64,000 bases of DNA, taken from the NCBI RefSeq assembly GCF_022201045.2, contig NC_068558.1, positions 51,067,501 to 51,131,500 on the forward strand, in the 5' to 3' direction. The notes under the pieces are model-generated. The model saw nothing but the letters and a program-made list of their open reading frames with translations, was not told where the DNA came from and did no database searches. Within the stretch, counting starts at the first letter, position 1; each line of letters opens with the position of its first letter. Of the stretch, positions 1 to 12,573 are shown one piece after another. The DNA comes from Citrus sinensis. Taxonomy: Eukaryota > Streptophyta > Magnoliopsida > Sapindales > Rutaceae. The position numbers and the translations under genes were made by a program.

Positions 1-37
1 TAAACACACACACACACACAGATATATACATATGAGA

Positions 38-232
38 AATGACACATCCACAAACTCTTGTACAAAATTATTTTGTATAAACTGACGTGTCATTAATTTA
101 TTGGTCGAATTAAAATATAAAATAATAAAAACAAATCATGTGGACCAAGTGATATTTAATTCAACCAATTTTATCATGTCACGTCAGTTTGTACAAAATA
201 AAATTGTACAAGAGTTTGTGGCTATATCATTA
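38..232. mobile_element. Small foldback element (MITE-like)
   Basis: Two arms, about 38-93 and 175-232, are near reverse complements, with the shared core CCACAAACTCTTGTACAA and a shared ACTGACGTG. About 80 bases of AT-rich DNA lie between them, and a TA-rich microsatellite (about 233-278) abuts the right arm. The size, long inverted arms and lack of coding capacity fit a non-autonomous DNA transposon (MITE). I could not assign a superfamily, because the TA-rich flank hides any target duplication. Confidence 0.6.
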
Positions 233-3200
233 CTATATATATATATATAGATATATATAGATATATATATATATATATGCTTGTTTTATTTATCACTTAC
301 AAGAAGAGTGGCGGTAGCGTAGGACCCGCATTTTTAGAATTACCAACAGCGGGAAAAAAAGGGAGAGCTCTTGTGGTAGTTAAAGCTGTGTTGAATTGAA
401 TCCATCTGTTAATGCTGACGTGCAACTTGTTCAAGCTAACGAAAGTAATCGTGAAGATGAATCTTGTAAACTAGGATGAAACATTTCAAATTTTACACTG
501 ACCGCACAAATGCAAAATGTGGTAAATTAAAATGGATTTAGACCTCATTTGAGATTGGGGTTAAATAGCTGTATTTTAAAAAATATAATATTAAAATATT
601 TGATAAATACTAACTACTGTAACTTAGAAGCTAAGTTAATTAATTTGATTGTACACTTTTATGATGAATAATCTATTATATCTTTATTAATTTTTTCAAA
701 ATTATTATTTACAAATTATATCTACTATCTACGATCTCCTATTTACTACTTTTATTTTATAATCATAAGTTATTCTTTTTTTCAATAGTAATAGTTTAAA
801 AACTACAACACCACATTATCAAATAGGGTCTTTTAAGTTTTAACTTGTCATTTCATTCCTTTCTTAACGTTATATGTGCAAATAATAGACATAAAAACTG
901 GACATTGGTGTATTCATCATCGTGTAGGCGAATTATATTCAAGGTTGTTGAGATTATAAGAATCGTGCACAACGAAAGTCAAAGTGATTTGTAATGTTTA
1001 ATCTGCCCGTTGATAATTTTTACAAATTAAGTTATATAATGGATACAGTTGACAAATTAAATGAAAGTGGGCGGATAACGATGGGCGTGGCCATTATATT
1101 CCATTATGGTTCATCAATAAAACTATTAAAAAGTTTAAAGGTCATGACCTAATACTGCCATTATAAAATCGTGAGCTCATGTAAGATCTTGAGGGTCTCA
1201 GCCGTACATAGAATTGATCAATTTTGTACAATATTTTCAAAAAGCTAACACTTTCAACTTTTTTATTGATTTAAGTAACTAAAAGATGAGTTTTGTGATA
1301 TAAGCACCAAATAGAATAGGAAATCCAATGAAACATTTGATTAGAAAAAGGGTCAGTTTTTTGTCAAAACTTTGTCATTAATATTGGAGATAAGGCAACA
1401 ACCAATAGATTGCATTTTTTTCTTTTTTTTTAAAAGAAAGTTGTGTTAATTGTATATAGAATATGTAGGGCGTGATTGTGACTTCTGCTAAGTCAATGCC
1501 CCTCAAATTGCAGTCTAAAATCGTTTTCTAGACCCATAAACATACTATTTAAATGAAACAGTTCGTAAGAAATTATCCAACTTTTAGCTAATTGGTCGTG
1601 GATACGTTAAATCCATTATTTGCCGTCCAGCATTTAACTATATAAATGGTTTGGGTCTGTATACATAAATAGGATTGAGCGAAAATTATCAAAACTCCCA
1701 TGTTATTTCAATGACGATATCATTATCCCCCATATTTCAAAATCTATTTAATCCCTTATCGTTAAAACCTTTATTCTTATTATTTTACAGTTGACATGGT
1801 GAAACCCATCATTGAATTAAAAATTATTTTAAGGGTAAAATAGTATAAAACAAAAAAAAAATCAAAACAACTGAGGTCTTCTGATTAGATTTTGAAATAT
1901 TGGGGGGAGGGGGGGGGGGGGGGGGGTGATATGTTTTGAAAAACAATATTGGGGTTTTGATTATTTTCACGCAGCATCAACTACCATAAATAATGCACAA
2001 ACTGACGGCCTAGCTGAAGAAGAAGAACTGTATAAATTGAATTTTATCACTCTTTGATATTATCTTAATGAGTGTTACAAATTAAGTAGTGTTTCATTTG
2101 TGTGCTTGCGTACGTGTAAGTGTTTTTTTTTTTTAGCCTAATATTATTTGGAAACGGAAATGTAAGCTAATTTGGTTAGTTTATCAAACAACAACTTGGT
2201 AAAGTAAAAAGATAATAAATATATAATTGATAGATGAATTGATTGACTTGAAACATTTGAGAAGTTGCCTTCACTCGATTAACTCATGTGCGTACATAAA
2301 TAATGAACTCACACAATTTATGTAGTTGTTGTTGAATGTGTATGTTACATTAATTGTAACATAATATTTACTTAGATTATATATATATATATATATATAT
2401 TTTTAACAAAAATGAAAAATCGCCTGCCACATGTTTGAAAAAGACAAATAGCCGATCTTTTTCAATAGGGTGACCCGAAATTTATGCTGCATTTATAAGT
2501 ATGCGCTCAACCAAAGTACATGACATCATGATAGATAGGCTGAAAAGTTCAAGCCCCATAAATTAAAATATCAGCATCTGTTATCATTGTCTTGTTCCGA
2601 TTTTCTTTTTGGATTGTCTTCTTCTGATTTTAATAAAAACGCAATTTTATATACAAATAAAAAACGTCAATCAATGCTAATGATTCGACTTAATCTAGAT
2701 GTGTTTTGGAGCTATCGCCGGAGGTCGATACTTGGTACTAGACTACTAGATCTTCAGTTGTTGCAACAAAGCTTTATTTCACGAGTTTTTTTTTTGGTTT
2801 TCTAATAAAAAAAAAAAAAAAAACCAAATGCTGTTTAAAAAAAAAAAAAAAATACATGATCAAAACTTTCCAATAACTTTTTGTCAAAATCCAGCCATAC
2901 AAATCTTAAAAAATCGTAAATTGACAATCTCAGAATTAGAAGTCCGTAATTGTTTTTTTTTGCAGTTTTTGTTACACTACATATTAATACGGGACAATAT
3001 TTTTATAATAAAAAAATGAGAATTAAAAAAAAAATGAGAGAATTGCATCTTGGACATGTACAGCGATATCCTCTCTCAAAAGTTTTCAACATTTTATCGG
3101 CCCATGGATTTGAGATTTATAAGCCCATGAAACTATGCTGGGCCAAACCATTTCCTCAGCGAGTCTCAAAATGCATCAACAATATTGCTCCCACGCGCTC

Positions 3201-3306
3201 TGAATTTCCGTGGACGGCACAGGGGTTAGCCGTTAAGAGGTCGTTGCAATACTAGAGGAGAAAAGAAAAAGGTAGCTGACTGAAGAAATTGTTGTAACTG
3301 AAACTA
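233..3306. other. AT-rich non-coding DNA left of the PPR gene
   Basis: No gene is supported here. The stretch is AT-rich with TA microsatellites (about 233-278 and 2378-2400), homopolymer runs, and one inverted-repeat element listed separately. Short open frames between 2587 and 3255 are low-complexity and resemble no family I know. The last few hundred bases presumably hold the promoter and leader of the PPR gene. Confidence 0.6.
1680..1971. mobile_element. Inverted-repeat element with an internal poly-G run
   Basis: The left arm (about 1680-1755) and right arm (about 1884-1971) are imperfect reverse complements of roughly 75-85 bases. Both run from GYGAAAATWATCAAAAC into a C-rich part and then ATATTTCAAAATCTA. 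The right arm has a run of 18 G (1909-1926) where the left arm has only a short C run, so the homopolymer has expanded since insertion. There is no coding capacity. It is best read as a MITE or foldback element, with no clear target duplication seen. Confidence 0.55.
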
Positions 3307-5211
3307 ATGTTTGTTTCTGCAAATTATAATCAGCCATGCAACTCAACACAATCTACTCTTCTTCTTCTTCGAAAATGCAAAACCTTAAACGACGTAAACC
3401 AAATTCACGCGCGAATGATTACAACTGGATTCATCAAAAACACTCATCTCACTACCAAGCTTGTAGCCAGCTTCTCATCTTCACCGTGCACACCTCTAAC
3501 TGAATTCGCTCGCTATATTTTCTTTAAATATCACGCTTTTCGAGAGAAAAAGGACCCTTTTCTCTGGAATGCTATAATCAAGACGTATTCTCATGGGCTT
3601 GACCCAAAAGAAGCTCTGGTTATGTTTTGTTTAATGCTTGATAATGGGGTTTCTGTTGATAAGTTCTCGGCGTCGTTAGTTTTAAAAGCGTGCTCGCGGT
3701 TGGGTTTGATAGAGGAAGGATTGCAGATTCATGGCTTGTTGAGGAAAGTCGCATTTGGGTCAGATTTGTTTTTGCAGAATTGCTTGATTTCGTTGTATGT
3801 CAGATGTGGCTGTCTTGAATTCGCTCGTCAATTGTTTGATAAAATGGGAATAAGAGACTCGGTTTCGTATAATTCCATGATTGATGGATATGTTAAGAGT
3901 GGTAACATTGAGTCAGCTCGTGAGTTGTTTGATTCTATGCCTATTAGAGAGAGGAATTTGATATCTTGGAATTCAGTGCTTAATGGTTATGCGCAATTGA
4001 AATCTGGGCTCCAGTTCGCTTGGCAGATATTTGAGAAAATGCCTGAAAGAGACCTGATTTCTTGGAACTCGATGCTCCATGGGTGTGTAAAGTGTGGAAA
4101 GATGGATGATGCTCAAGCTTTGTTTGACAAAATGCCGAAGAGGGATGTTGTCAGTTGGGCAAATATGATTGATGGCTATGCAAAATTAGGTAGGGTTGAT
4201 ATTGCTAGGCGTTTGTTTGACGAAATGCCCAAGAGAGACGTTGTTGCGTGTAACGCCATGATGGGTGGTTATGTTAGAAATGGGTATTCCATGAAAGCTT
4301 TGGAAATCTTTGACAACATGCAATGTGAACTTTATTTGCACCCTGATGATGCCTCGTTGGTGATTGTTCTTTCAGCAATTGCACAACTAGGTCATATTGA
4401 CAAAGGGGTAGCGATACATAGGTATCTTGAAAAAGATCAGTTTTCTCTGAATGGGAAACATGGTGTTGCTCTCATTGACATGTATTCTAAATGTGGCAGT
4501 ATAGAGAACGCTATAAAGGTTTTTGAGCAGATAGAGGATGGAAGTGTTGATCACTGGAATGCTATGATCAATGGATTAGCCATCCATGGCTTAGGTGAAT
4601 TGGCCTTTGATTTGCTCATGGAGATGGAAAGGCTATCCATAGAACCAGATGATATCACATTCACTGGATTGTTGAATGCTTGTGCCCATGCTGGCTTGGT
4701 GAAGGAAGGTCTCTTATGTTTTGAGCTTATGAGAAGAATTCACAAGCTGGAGCCTGAGCTGCAGCATTACGGATGCATGGTTGACATTCTTGGTCGGGCT
4801 GGGCACATAGAAGCAGCTAGAAATTTAATCGAGGACATGCCCATGGAACCAAATGATGTTATTTGGAGGACTTTGCTTAGTGCTTGTAGAAATTATGAAA
4901 ACTTAAATGTTGGCGAGCCGGTAGCTAAGCATCTCATAGGGATGGATTCAAGTAATTCGAGCTCTTACGTGCTTCTGTCCAATATGTTTGCCGGCCTTGG
5001 TATGTGGAATGATGCAAGAAGGGTTAGGTCGATGATGAAGGAAAGAAACCTAAAGAAACTTCCGGGTTGCAGTTGGATTGAACTTGAGGGAGTTGTTCAT
5101 GAGTTCTTTGTGCGAGATAAATCCCGTCTCCAAGTTAGAGACATCTATTATATGTTGGATAATATGTGGACACCTGATTCTGTGGCCACCTCTTGTACAC
5201 ATTACGGTTGA
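3307..5211 (+). CDS. CRR4: Pentatricopeptide repeat protein, CRR4-like plastid RNA-editing factor
   Basis: This intronless 634-residue PLS-class PPR protein has PPR motifs from about residue 70 to 530, with repeated 'SWNSMLHG', 'ANMIDGYAK' and 'LFDKMPKRDVV' phrases. It ends in E and E+ domains (GCSWIELEGVVHEFF near residues 585-600) and has no DYW deaminase domain. The whole sequence lines up with Arabidopsis CRR4 (At2g45350) as I remember it, including 'KTLNDVNQIHARMITTG' and 'LQHYGCMVDILGRAGHIE'. In Arabidopsis CRR4 binds ndhD RNA in chloroplasts and specifies the C-to-U edit that makes its AUG start codon, so the plastid NDH complex depends on it; orthology here is inferred. The protein is probably plastid-targeted, with a presequence overlapping the first 40 residues. 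The start was chosen as the first in-frame ATG. It converges on the receptor-kinase gene to the right. Confidence 0.9.
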   Translation: MFVSANYNQPCNSTQSTLLLLRKCKTLNDVNQIHARMITTGFIKNTHLTTKLVASFSSSPCTPLTEFARYIFFKYHAFREKKDPFLWNAIIKTYSHGLDPKEALVMFCLMLDNGVSVDKFSASLVLKACSRLGLIEEGLQIHGLLRKVAFGSDLFLQNCLISLYVRCGCLEFARQLFDKMGIRDSVSYNSMIDGYVKSGNIESARELFDSMPIRERNLISWNSVLNGYAQLKSGLQFAWQIFEKMPERDLISWNSMLHGCVKCGKMDDAQALFDKMPKRDVVSWANMIDGYAKLGRVDIARRLFDEMPKRDVVACNAMMGGYVRNGYSMKALEIFDNMQCELYLHPDDASLVIVLSAIAQLGHIDKGVAIHRYLEKDQFSLNGKHGVALIDMYSKCGSIENAIKVFEQIEDGSVDHWNAMINGLAIHGLGELAFDLLMEMERLSIEPDDITFTGLLNACAHAGLVKEGLLCFELMRRIHKLEPELQHYGCMVDILGRAGHIEAARNLIEDMPMEPNDVIWRTLLSACRNYENLNVGEPVAKHLIGMDSSNSSSYVLLSNMFAGLGMWNDARRVRSMMKERNLKKLPGCSWIELEGVVHEFFVRDKSRLQVRDIYYMLDNMWTPDSVATSCTHYG

Positions 5212-6211
5212 ATTCAAAGCCTTCTGGTCAATTGTACAAAGCAATAAATAAATTTGTTAATGCATGTTGAATTTATATTTACGTGGGATGGAAAATCTCC
5301 ACACACCCAAACAAGTATGTATGCGTTTATTCGTGCGCGGACTGGTGATGCCAGACATAACATTTATTTTTTATTACATTTTAGTCTAGGAAAAGCATTA
5401 AACAATAAGATGAAACAGACAAGGGGTTAGAAAAAGTAGAAGCCTTTTAGCTCATGGGTGAAGAGGACAAGAAATATTCACAGGCACAAAATGGAAAAGC
5501 AAGAATGCCAAACAAGACATATTCACAGGCACAAAATGGAAAAGCAATGATGCCAAACATTGATTTTTACATAGATTGCCCACGGAATAGATTATCAGGA
5601 CATGTCAATGTCTTTATCATTACCAACGCACTGCCATTTTGATATAATAGAATATGTTAAAATTTGTATTGGTTTGCAGTTGGATGGAATCACATCACAC
5701 GCCGAGTTTGTAACGGAATCCAAATTTGGCTTGCTGCAAAGGCACTGGAAAAAAATAAAAATAAAAATAAAATAAAGCTATAATGATCATATGAAGAATG
5801 ACAAAATGGAAATGTCATGCCTTTTATCGGTTGCGTGACTTGAAACAGAGACGAGAAGAAAAGATACTGTAATCATTTTTGGTTTTAAAAGCCTTGAACC
5901 TTTCGAGCAGAGAGATTCTTCAGTCATTGTTAGTGCTATTGAAGAGGATTTTTCCGAACTTTTGAACCACATAAAAGTTAATAAGTCGTTCTGGCGAGAA
6001 GCCAACTTGTTACATCGCTAAACTTCAATTACTATTAACTAAAGGGTTTACATTAAAGGCCCACCAGGTTCCAAGAATAGATTACACCACTCCAAGTTCA
6101 TGATTTCACAGCTTCAGTCCTCGGGTAAAGGACAGTACAAATAAGCATTAGGGGGTGATTGATCCATCTTGCCTCTTGGAGCTGAAAAATGAGGCAAAAC
6201 CTCAGTCAAAG
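5212..6211. other. Convergent intergenic region between PPR and receptor-kinase genes
   Basis: This holds the 3' flanks of two converging genes. A 45-base tandem duplication occurs at about 5475-5564, with both copies containing TATTCACAGGCACAAAATGG. An AAATA-type simple repeat lies near 5752-5775. No gene is supported; the short open frames are unconvincing. Confidence 0.6.
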
Positions 6212-9072
6212 TTATGAACTGCCAATAATACTGCTCAATTCCTGCATCACGTTTTCTATGGATGGCCTGTGGCTAGGAGATTCATGGGTGCAATGTAGAG
6301 CAATTTGCCCGAGGTTAGATGCCTCAGACACTGAAAACTTTCCTTCAAGATTTGGGTCGATGAAATCTTCAACCTTAGATGACTCTGCTGCCTGGCGAGT
6401 GAATGGGGTGATACTACATTTTCCACTCAGAATCTGGAATACAATCATTCCAAATGCATATATGTCACTCTTTTCTGTGAATCGCCCAGTGGTGGTGTAT
6501 TCAGGAGCCAGATATCCCATGGCAGCACTGGCTTTGAGCATTGAGAAAACAATATCATCTGCAAGGAGTTTGTGCAGGCCAGAATCTGAAAGCAAGGGAT
6601 TATATCGTCTATGAATGAGCACCTTCTCAGCAGACAAATTCGGGTGAACTAGACCAGGTCTCTTTCCATGTAAATAACTGATCCCTGGTAAGAAAGACAT
6701 CAAAATTCAATATACACAAATGTAAAACAACGAGAACAAAATAAACAATCTGTACAACTTCCTTGAAAGAGGCACGTAAACTAACCTTTGGCAATTCCCT
6801 TTATGACAGAAATTCTGGTAGCCCATTCAAGAACCTTTTCACTGCCTGCCTCTAAATCAAGATGCTGTAAGAGGTTTCCATTGGGGACAAAATCATAGAT
6901 GAGAAAACACTCACCTCTGCCTTTTGAACAGCAGATACCTCTCAAGCTGGCAAGATTTTCATGTTTTAATGAGGTCAATATCTTTAGCCCCTTCAAAAAC
7001 TCACCTTCGTCAGACTTGCAACTTGTCTTGGCAATGCACTTTACAGCAACAACTGATCCATCTCTCAGGATCCCTTTGTAGGTGGCAGAAAAACTGCTCT
7101 TTCCCAGCAAATTCGCCTCTGAGAAACACTGAGTTGCTCGCTCCACCTCTTCCAAATTAAACATGAAACTCTCAAGAACTTCCTGAGAAAACCCATTTCC
7201 ACTCTGACCTTTGGCCAACGGATCCCATCCATTGGAATACTCAAGGCTGATAAGTGGGGAAGAATTTCTCCTGCAAACCTCCTTTACCTGGTCGGTACTA
7301 AGACGACTATCTGAATTATCAAAAGCATTTCCAATTTTCTGTTTTCGCCGACGATACCAAGTAAATGTAAAAAGTCCAGTAACAGTCAATATGATAAACA
7401 CAGCAATTACCCCCACAAAGACACCAGTATGTGGTCTTCTAGCCGGACTTGAGCAACCAGGTTGCCCACAATTAGCTGGTAATTTGGCTGACTCTGGAAT
7501 ATCCTTCGTTGAGAGACCATTAGGCTCGAATGGTTCAGGTTTACCAGGAGTTGGATGATCAGATGCTGTGCAATTTTTCAAATTAGTGAAGCCAGTCCCA
7601 CATAAGGCTGCATTGTTGTCATATTGAAATCCACCGTTCAGCCTCTTCAGAGCTTCATAGCCATGCACAAGGGGAAGAAAATCAAGATTAAATTTTATAC
7701 ATCCTAATTTTCTTTTAACAAATGAAATTGAAAAGCCCATAACAGAACATGAAATATTTGGAAAGACCATAATACCTGGAGGAACATTTCCAGAGAAAGA
7801 ATTATTACGGATGTCTAGAACTTCCAGCTTAGGCACATTAGCTAACTTAACTGGAACTGGACCAAAAAGATTATTAAAGCTCAAATCCAACCTCATCAAC
7901 ATCCCCAAATCTCCCAAACTCGCAGGAATTGCACCAGTTAATTGATTGTATTGCAGAGCAAGGACACTGAGCTTCCTCAAAGATCCCAACTGAGTGGGTA
8001 TGTTCCCAGTCAATTTGTTGTAACATAGCTGTAGAACTGTATAAAAAAAGATCCACTGTTAAAGCTCCATTGATGAAAATCACAATGTACTTCCAACAAT
8101 AAGCATGAAATCTGATAATGTTGCTCAAGGTTCAAGCTAGATTAGTCAACTAAGTGAACCTAAAGTCTGGAAATAAACCTGTAACGTTGAATTCAAGAAT
8201 CATTAATTATCACCCAAGCTTCAATTTAATTTCATTTATCCAAGTAATTATCACAACCCAAAAACATTTGAAAGAACTCAACGTTAAAGATTTAAGCTTT
8301 TTACTTAACAACCTACTGATGAGCTAAAAAAATGACCATCATTACATGCCCCACATGTATAAGTAACCACAGGGAATCAGTAAGAATAACGATAAATGTA
8401 GATCATTGAATAAAGCCTAGATTTAAAAAATTAAAATCAGAGCTTTTTATTTTACACAGTTCAATCTACAGTGATTGAGTTAACCGAAGTAAAAATATGT
8501 AATAAATTTTTGGGCTTAAAGGCCAATCCAGAAAAACACACGTGTAATAGAATTCAAATGTAATAATTTGGATACGGATAAAAAGAAAAAAAGAAAAAAA
8601 AAAGCTTATACTCTTCTGCGGAAAAACCAAGAACCAATAGTAGCAACCAACCTTGAAGATTAGTCATGTTTCCAATTTGAGAAGGAATCTTGCCAGAGAG
8701 ATTGTTGACATTGAGGTACAAGTCACTAAGCTCACTCAAGCTAGCAATCTCTTTTGGAATCACCCCGTTCAAGGCATTGAAGTGGAGGTACAAGCCGGTC
8801 AAGCTCTTGAGGCCGCCTACAGCTGCCGGTATCTCACCGGAGAGACCTTTTCCCTGAAGGGAAATGTTGGCCACGCGACCATTCTCATCGCACGCCACGC
8901 CGTCAAAAGAGTCACTGCTACATGGGTCAGCGTTAGGAGCCCAAGAAGTCAAGAGCCGGTTTTCTGGGTCTAATGAGTCTTTGATATGCATGAGAATGTC
9001 GACCTCTGAAGTTGAAGAGAGTGTGTAAGTGACGGAGAGGAAGAGAGTGAGGACGTAAAGCGAAAAAGACAT
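6212..9072 (-). CDS. Leucine-rich repeat receptor-like protein with a degenerate kinase domain
   Basis: Four exons (9072-8652, 8036-7776, 7652-6786, 6684-6212) sum to 2,022 nt, giving 673 residues. The order is signal peptide (1-19), LRR N-terminal cap with a DPCSS motif, about five LRRs ending near 225, a spacer, one membrane segment (about 300-322) followed by WYRRRKQK, and a kinase-like domain (about 395-670). It resembles Arabidopsis At2g45340 and At5g51560. Catalytic motifs are altered: the glycine loop reads GKSSFS, HRD is HPN (530-532) and DFG is DSG (550-552), while the VAVK lysine is kept. The Arabidopsis relative, as I recall it, also lacks HRD, so this is a conserved pseudokinase and not a recent lesion. 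It probably acts at the plasma membrane as a co-receptor or scaffold; the ligand is unknown. Intron 2 (7653-7775) is 123 nt with no in-frame stop. Confidence 0.9.
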
Positions 9073-12000
9073 GTTTGGTTTGTGGGAAAATGAAGGAAAA
9101 TGCGAGAGAAAGTGTGGGAAATAAATGTGTTTCGATTCTTGTTGGTTTTATTTGAAGTTGAGGTGAGAGAAAAGAGTGCGTGAAGAATTCGAAACTCAGT
9201 TCAGTTTCAGTGTTAACAAGCTCACCTGAGTTAATACTTACTGCGCACCCTTGCAAAAGTACAAACTCCACGCGGACCACGCCCCCTTTTCTCCTCTACG
9301 GTGAAAATTTTCCAGTGCCGTGCTGTTTTTATCTTGGGATTTGTTGAAAATAACATCTTAGCCCCTATTCTTCATGTTTTCTTAACAAAAGATATAGCTT
9401 TCCTATTCTTAACCAAAAAATCCTTGATCGAGTAATAACATTTTTTTTTAAATAATTACATATATTACTAGGGTCAACAAAGACTAACAATATATTATTA
9501 TATAAATGTAAAAACAAAATCATGCTTAAGCATGATATATAAAACAATACCTAAGACTTAAGCTTAAGCTACAAACACCTAACTACAAAATAACAAAGAA
9601 TTATAAATTTAAAAACTGAAAAGATGCTAAATAGTTCCATATAATAAAATCTCATAAAGTATTAGAAAAATTTTACGGTACTAACCTAATCTACCAACCT
9701 CAATTTTTGTAAGTAAAAACCACGTATGAATTATAATAGTAACAAAACTTAAAAATGCCACAACAATAAAGAACACTTAAAAACTAAAAAAAAAAACCTT
9801 AGGCTGTTCTAATAACATGAATATGAAGAAGGTTTGACAATTTACTTTTTAATTTTGATCAAAATTTTTTATTCTAATTTTAGACTGGTAAATCAAATCG
9901 TTTTTGTTACTAAATACTAATCTTAGAGACTTAGACATATGAATCGAATTGAAATTTATAATTTGTTAAATTTCTTTTTATTTTTCATTTTTAGTTCATT
10001 TTTTTTATTCGTATCTCTTAGTCTATCTATCAATCAATAATTTGTTTTATTTAGACAAGCTACCCCTAATTTGAACAGTTACATATAATGCGAATGATAT
10101 TTTTATTAGAATAATGCTACAAATACAAAAAAGAATACAAAGTTTAGTGCAAAAGATAAAAAAGACAAGAAAAATTCTTACCGCATAATGATTTTCTTTT
10201 TCTAGTAATAGTATATTATTTTTTGTGCACATAACACTATGTTTTTGCCGTTTAAATAGAATTGGGGACCGTATTCAAAAAAAAAAAAAAGAATTGGGGA
10301 CCTATTCTACGCAATGAAAAACACTGCCTTTTAACTGTGAAATATAATAAATTGAGGTCCTTTACTCTATTTAGTATTAGTTTTTTTTTTTTAAATTATG
10401 ATTCTGTTAACTTATTCACTTCGGTAAGCGTTTTTGAAAAGAACGGGACCCAGAATTCAAAAAATTGACAGTAATGGTGGGGCCCAATTTTAGGAACGAG
10501 AAGCATGGGCCTTACAATGTGATGATGAATCACCAATGACTCCTGCACCGGCAAAGACATTCACGCACTCGCAGTGTGACCCAATAACATCATTTAGAAT
10601 TTGAATTCTTCTTCCCCGTCAATTCTCTGATCTAATTATTAAAAAAATGGTTCCACTATTCTTTCTTGGAAAATATTAAGGGTTTGGAGATGGTCATTTT
10701 CAAAAAGAAAAATGATTGTCTATATAAAATGAATCAATTTTTTTAATGGGAAGGTAAACTTGTGCAGCTGGCTGGTGTTGTTGAAAATTCTAAAAATTTC
10801 AGTGATTTTGGTACAATATGGTGCCCTACCAATCTACCACAATCAAACAGAATTTTTTTTTTTTTAAAAAAAAAAAATCTTTTGTGGAATCAAAAAATCA
10901 CTGAGTTTCAAAACACGTGAACTCTTTTTATCCTTTTCCCAGAATTTATCAATGATTGATGGTTGAAAACGAGCAACCTGCTTTCTTACCACACATGAAG
11001 CAAAGCTAATAAGCTACCACACTTTCATCAAATAACAGTACATTTTGGCTTAAGAATCTTGTTACGATACATTATAATTCATATTGTACTTACAACATAC
11101 GACAAATTAACTGAATAGTAGTGCCCAATAATTTAAATATTTAATCAACAAAATTATGTTTAAATTCATAAAATTAACTTTTAGATTTAATGTATCATGC
11201 ATTATAATATATCTTAGCTAACGCCCTATGGTTAAATAAGAGAGGCCTGCTAAAATAATAATTGGTGAGTACTTGACATTTGACAATCGTTTTGAAAATG
11301 GATGGACCCATTTCATAGCTCCACGTGAACCTTAATTAAATTTTATGCACGTTTTGGTTTCACGTAAAAAGGGGTCACTTTAAGAGACCAAGACACTAAT
11401 CCGGAAAGATCAGGCGGCAAAGGACATATTTAGTAGGGACCATGACTCGCATTGCATTATTGCAATGCCGTGGCATCACCTTAAGTTAGTAACTAAAACT
11501 ATCTTTTCTATGTGTGCTCGTGAATTAAACTTATCCAAATAATTTATGTGGTTGGCAAATAGTTTTTGAAAAAATAATAATAATAAATCGATAGACAAAC
11601 TCCGTCACTCACCCATCCCTTTCTGTTGTGTTGATGCTTATTTTCCCGTTTGCTTAGTACTTTTGTTTGTTAGTGTTTGTTTTTTTAAAAAAAAAAAAAA
11701 TTTGAAACAGCAAAACCAAGTAAATCACAAAAATGTCCAATGCTTGTTTGTTTCAACCACAATCCTAGCTTTTTTCCTTTTCCTTATCTGACTTCTCCTT
11801 GTACTGTTTATTACGATTCAAAATCTTAGCATAAAAAGATGATGGGTGTTTATCGGACTTTTGTGTGAAGAAAATCAAAATCTGATGGAGTCTCACATCC
11901 TTGCTGGATTTGCCCATTTGCACTTTGTTGAGCAGTTGAGTTGGCTTTTTTTTTCTCTCCGTCTTTTCGGCTTTTATAGTGTCCTTCCTCGTCTTTTACC

Positions 12001-12112
12001 AACTCCTATCTCCATAACATTTGTTAGAAATTTTAAGAGAAAAAATGACCATTTGATTATTATAATTCTTTTTTTTTTAATACTGTTTATACAGGATTGT
12101 AGGTATTACAAT

Positions 12113-12573
12113 TAATATTTACACACATATTCTACAATTGGGACCTTCATCGTGGCATGTACTCCTCTGAAGCGCTGCCCAAATTCTTCAAATTACACAC
12201 AGATTCTACAATTGGAACCTTCATCGTGGCATGTACTCCTCTGAAGTGCTGCCCAAATTCTTCAAACTGCATGTACTCCTCTGAAGCGCTGCCCAAATTC
12301 TTCAAATTACACACAGATTCTACAATTGGAACCTTCATCGTGGCATGTACTCCTCTGAAGTGCTGCCCAAATTCTTCAAACCCTCTCAAATATTCGAGGA
12401 TTGTCCACTCTACTCACATTTCGTGAGGAATAGACTGGCTCCACTCAATTATGTGATAATTGAGGAAGGATTGTAAATAAGCCCCATAAATACTTTTATG
12501 GAGGCTTGAACCCTTACACTCATTATTCTAAGTGCAAGGACTCTCCCACTGGACCAAAGTCCCATTGGTTGAT
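12113..12573 (-). mobile_element. tRNA-derived SINE with internal tandem amplification
   Basis: Read on the minus strand, the element begins near 12573 with a tRNA-like head: an A-box-like TGGTCCAGTGGGAGAGT and, about 35 bases on, a B-box-like GGGTTCAAGCC. It ends near 12113 in a TGTGTGTAAATATTAA tail. The 9-base duplication TATTACAAT flanks it exactly (12104-12112 and 12574-12582), the hallmark of LINE-mediated insertion. The layout recalls the plant Au-SINE family, though I cannot confirm that. Inside, a block containing GCATGTACTCCTCTGAAG occurs four times (about 12155, 12229, 12268, 12343) at spacings of 74, 39 and 75 bases, which roughly doubles the usual length. It encodes no protein; the open frames on both strands are products of the repeat. 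Confidence 0.8.

Noticed and set aside
2587-3255. Three overlapping short open frames before the PPR gene
   Set aside because: Low-complexity, poly-A/T-rich, no family resemblance, and located in probable promoter DNA.
12147-12426. Repetitive open frames of 80-89 codons on both strands
   Set aside because: They are translations of the tandem units inside the SINE, not genes.
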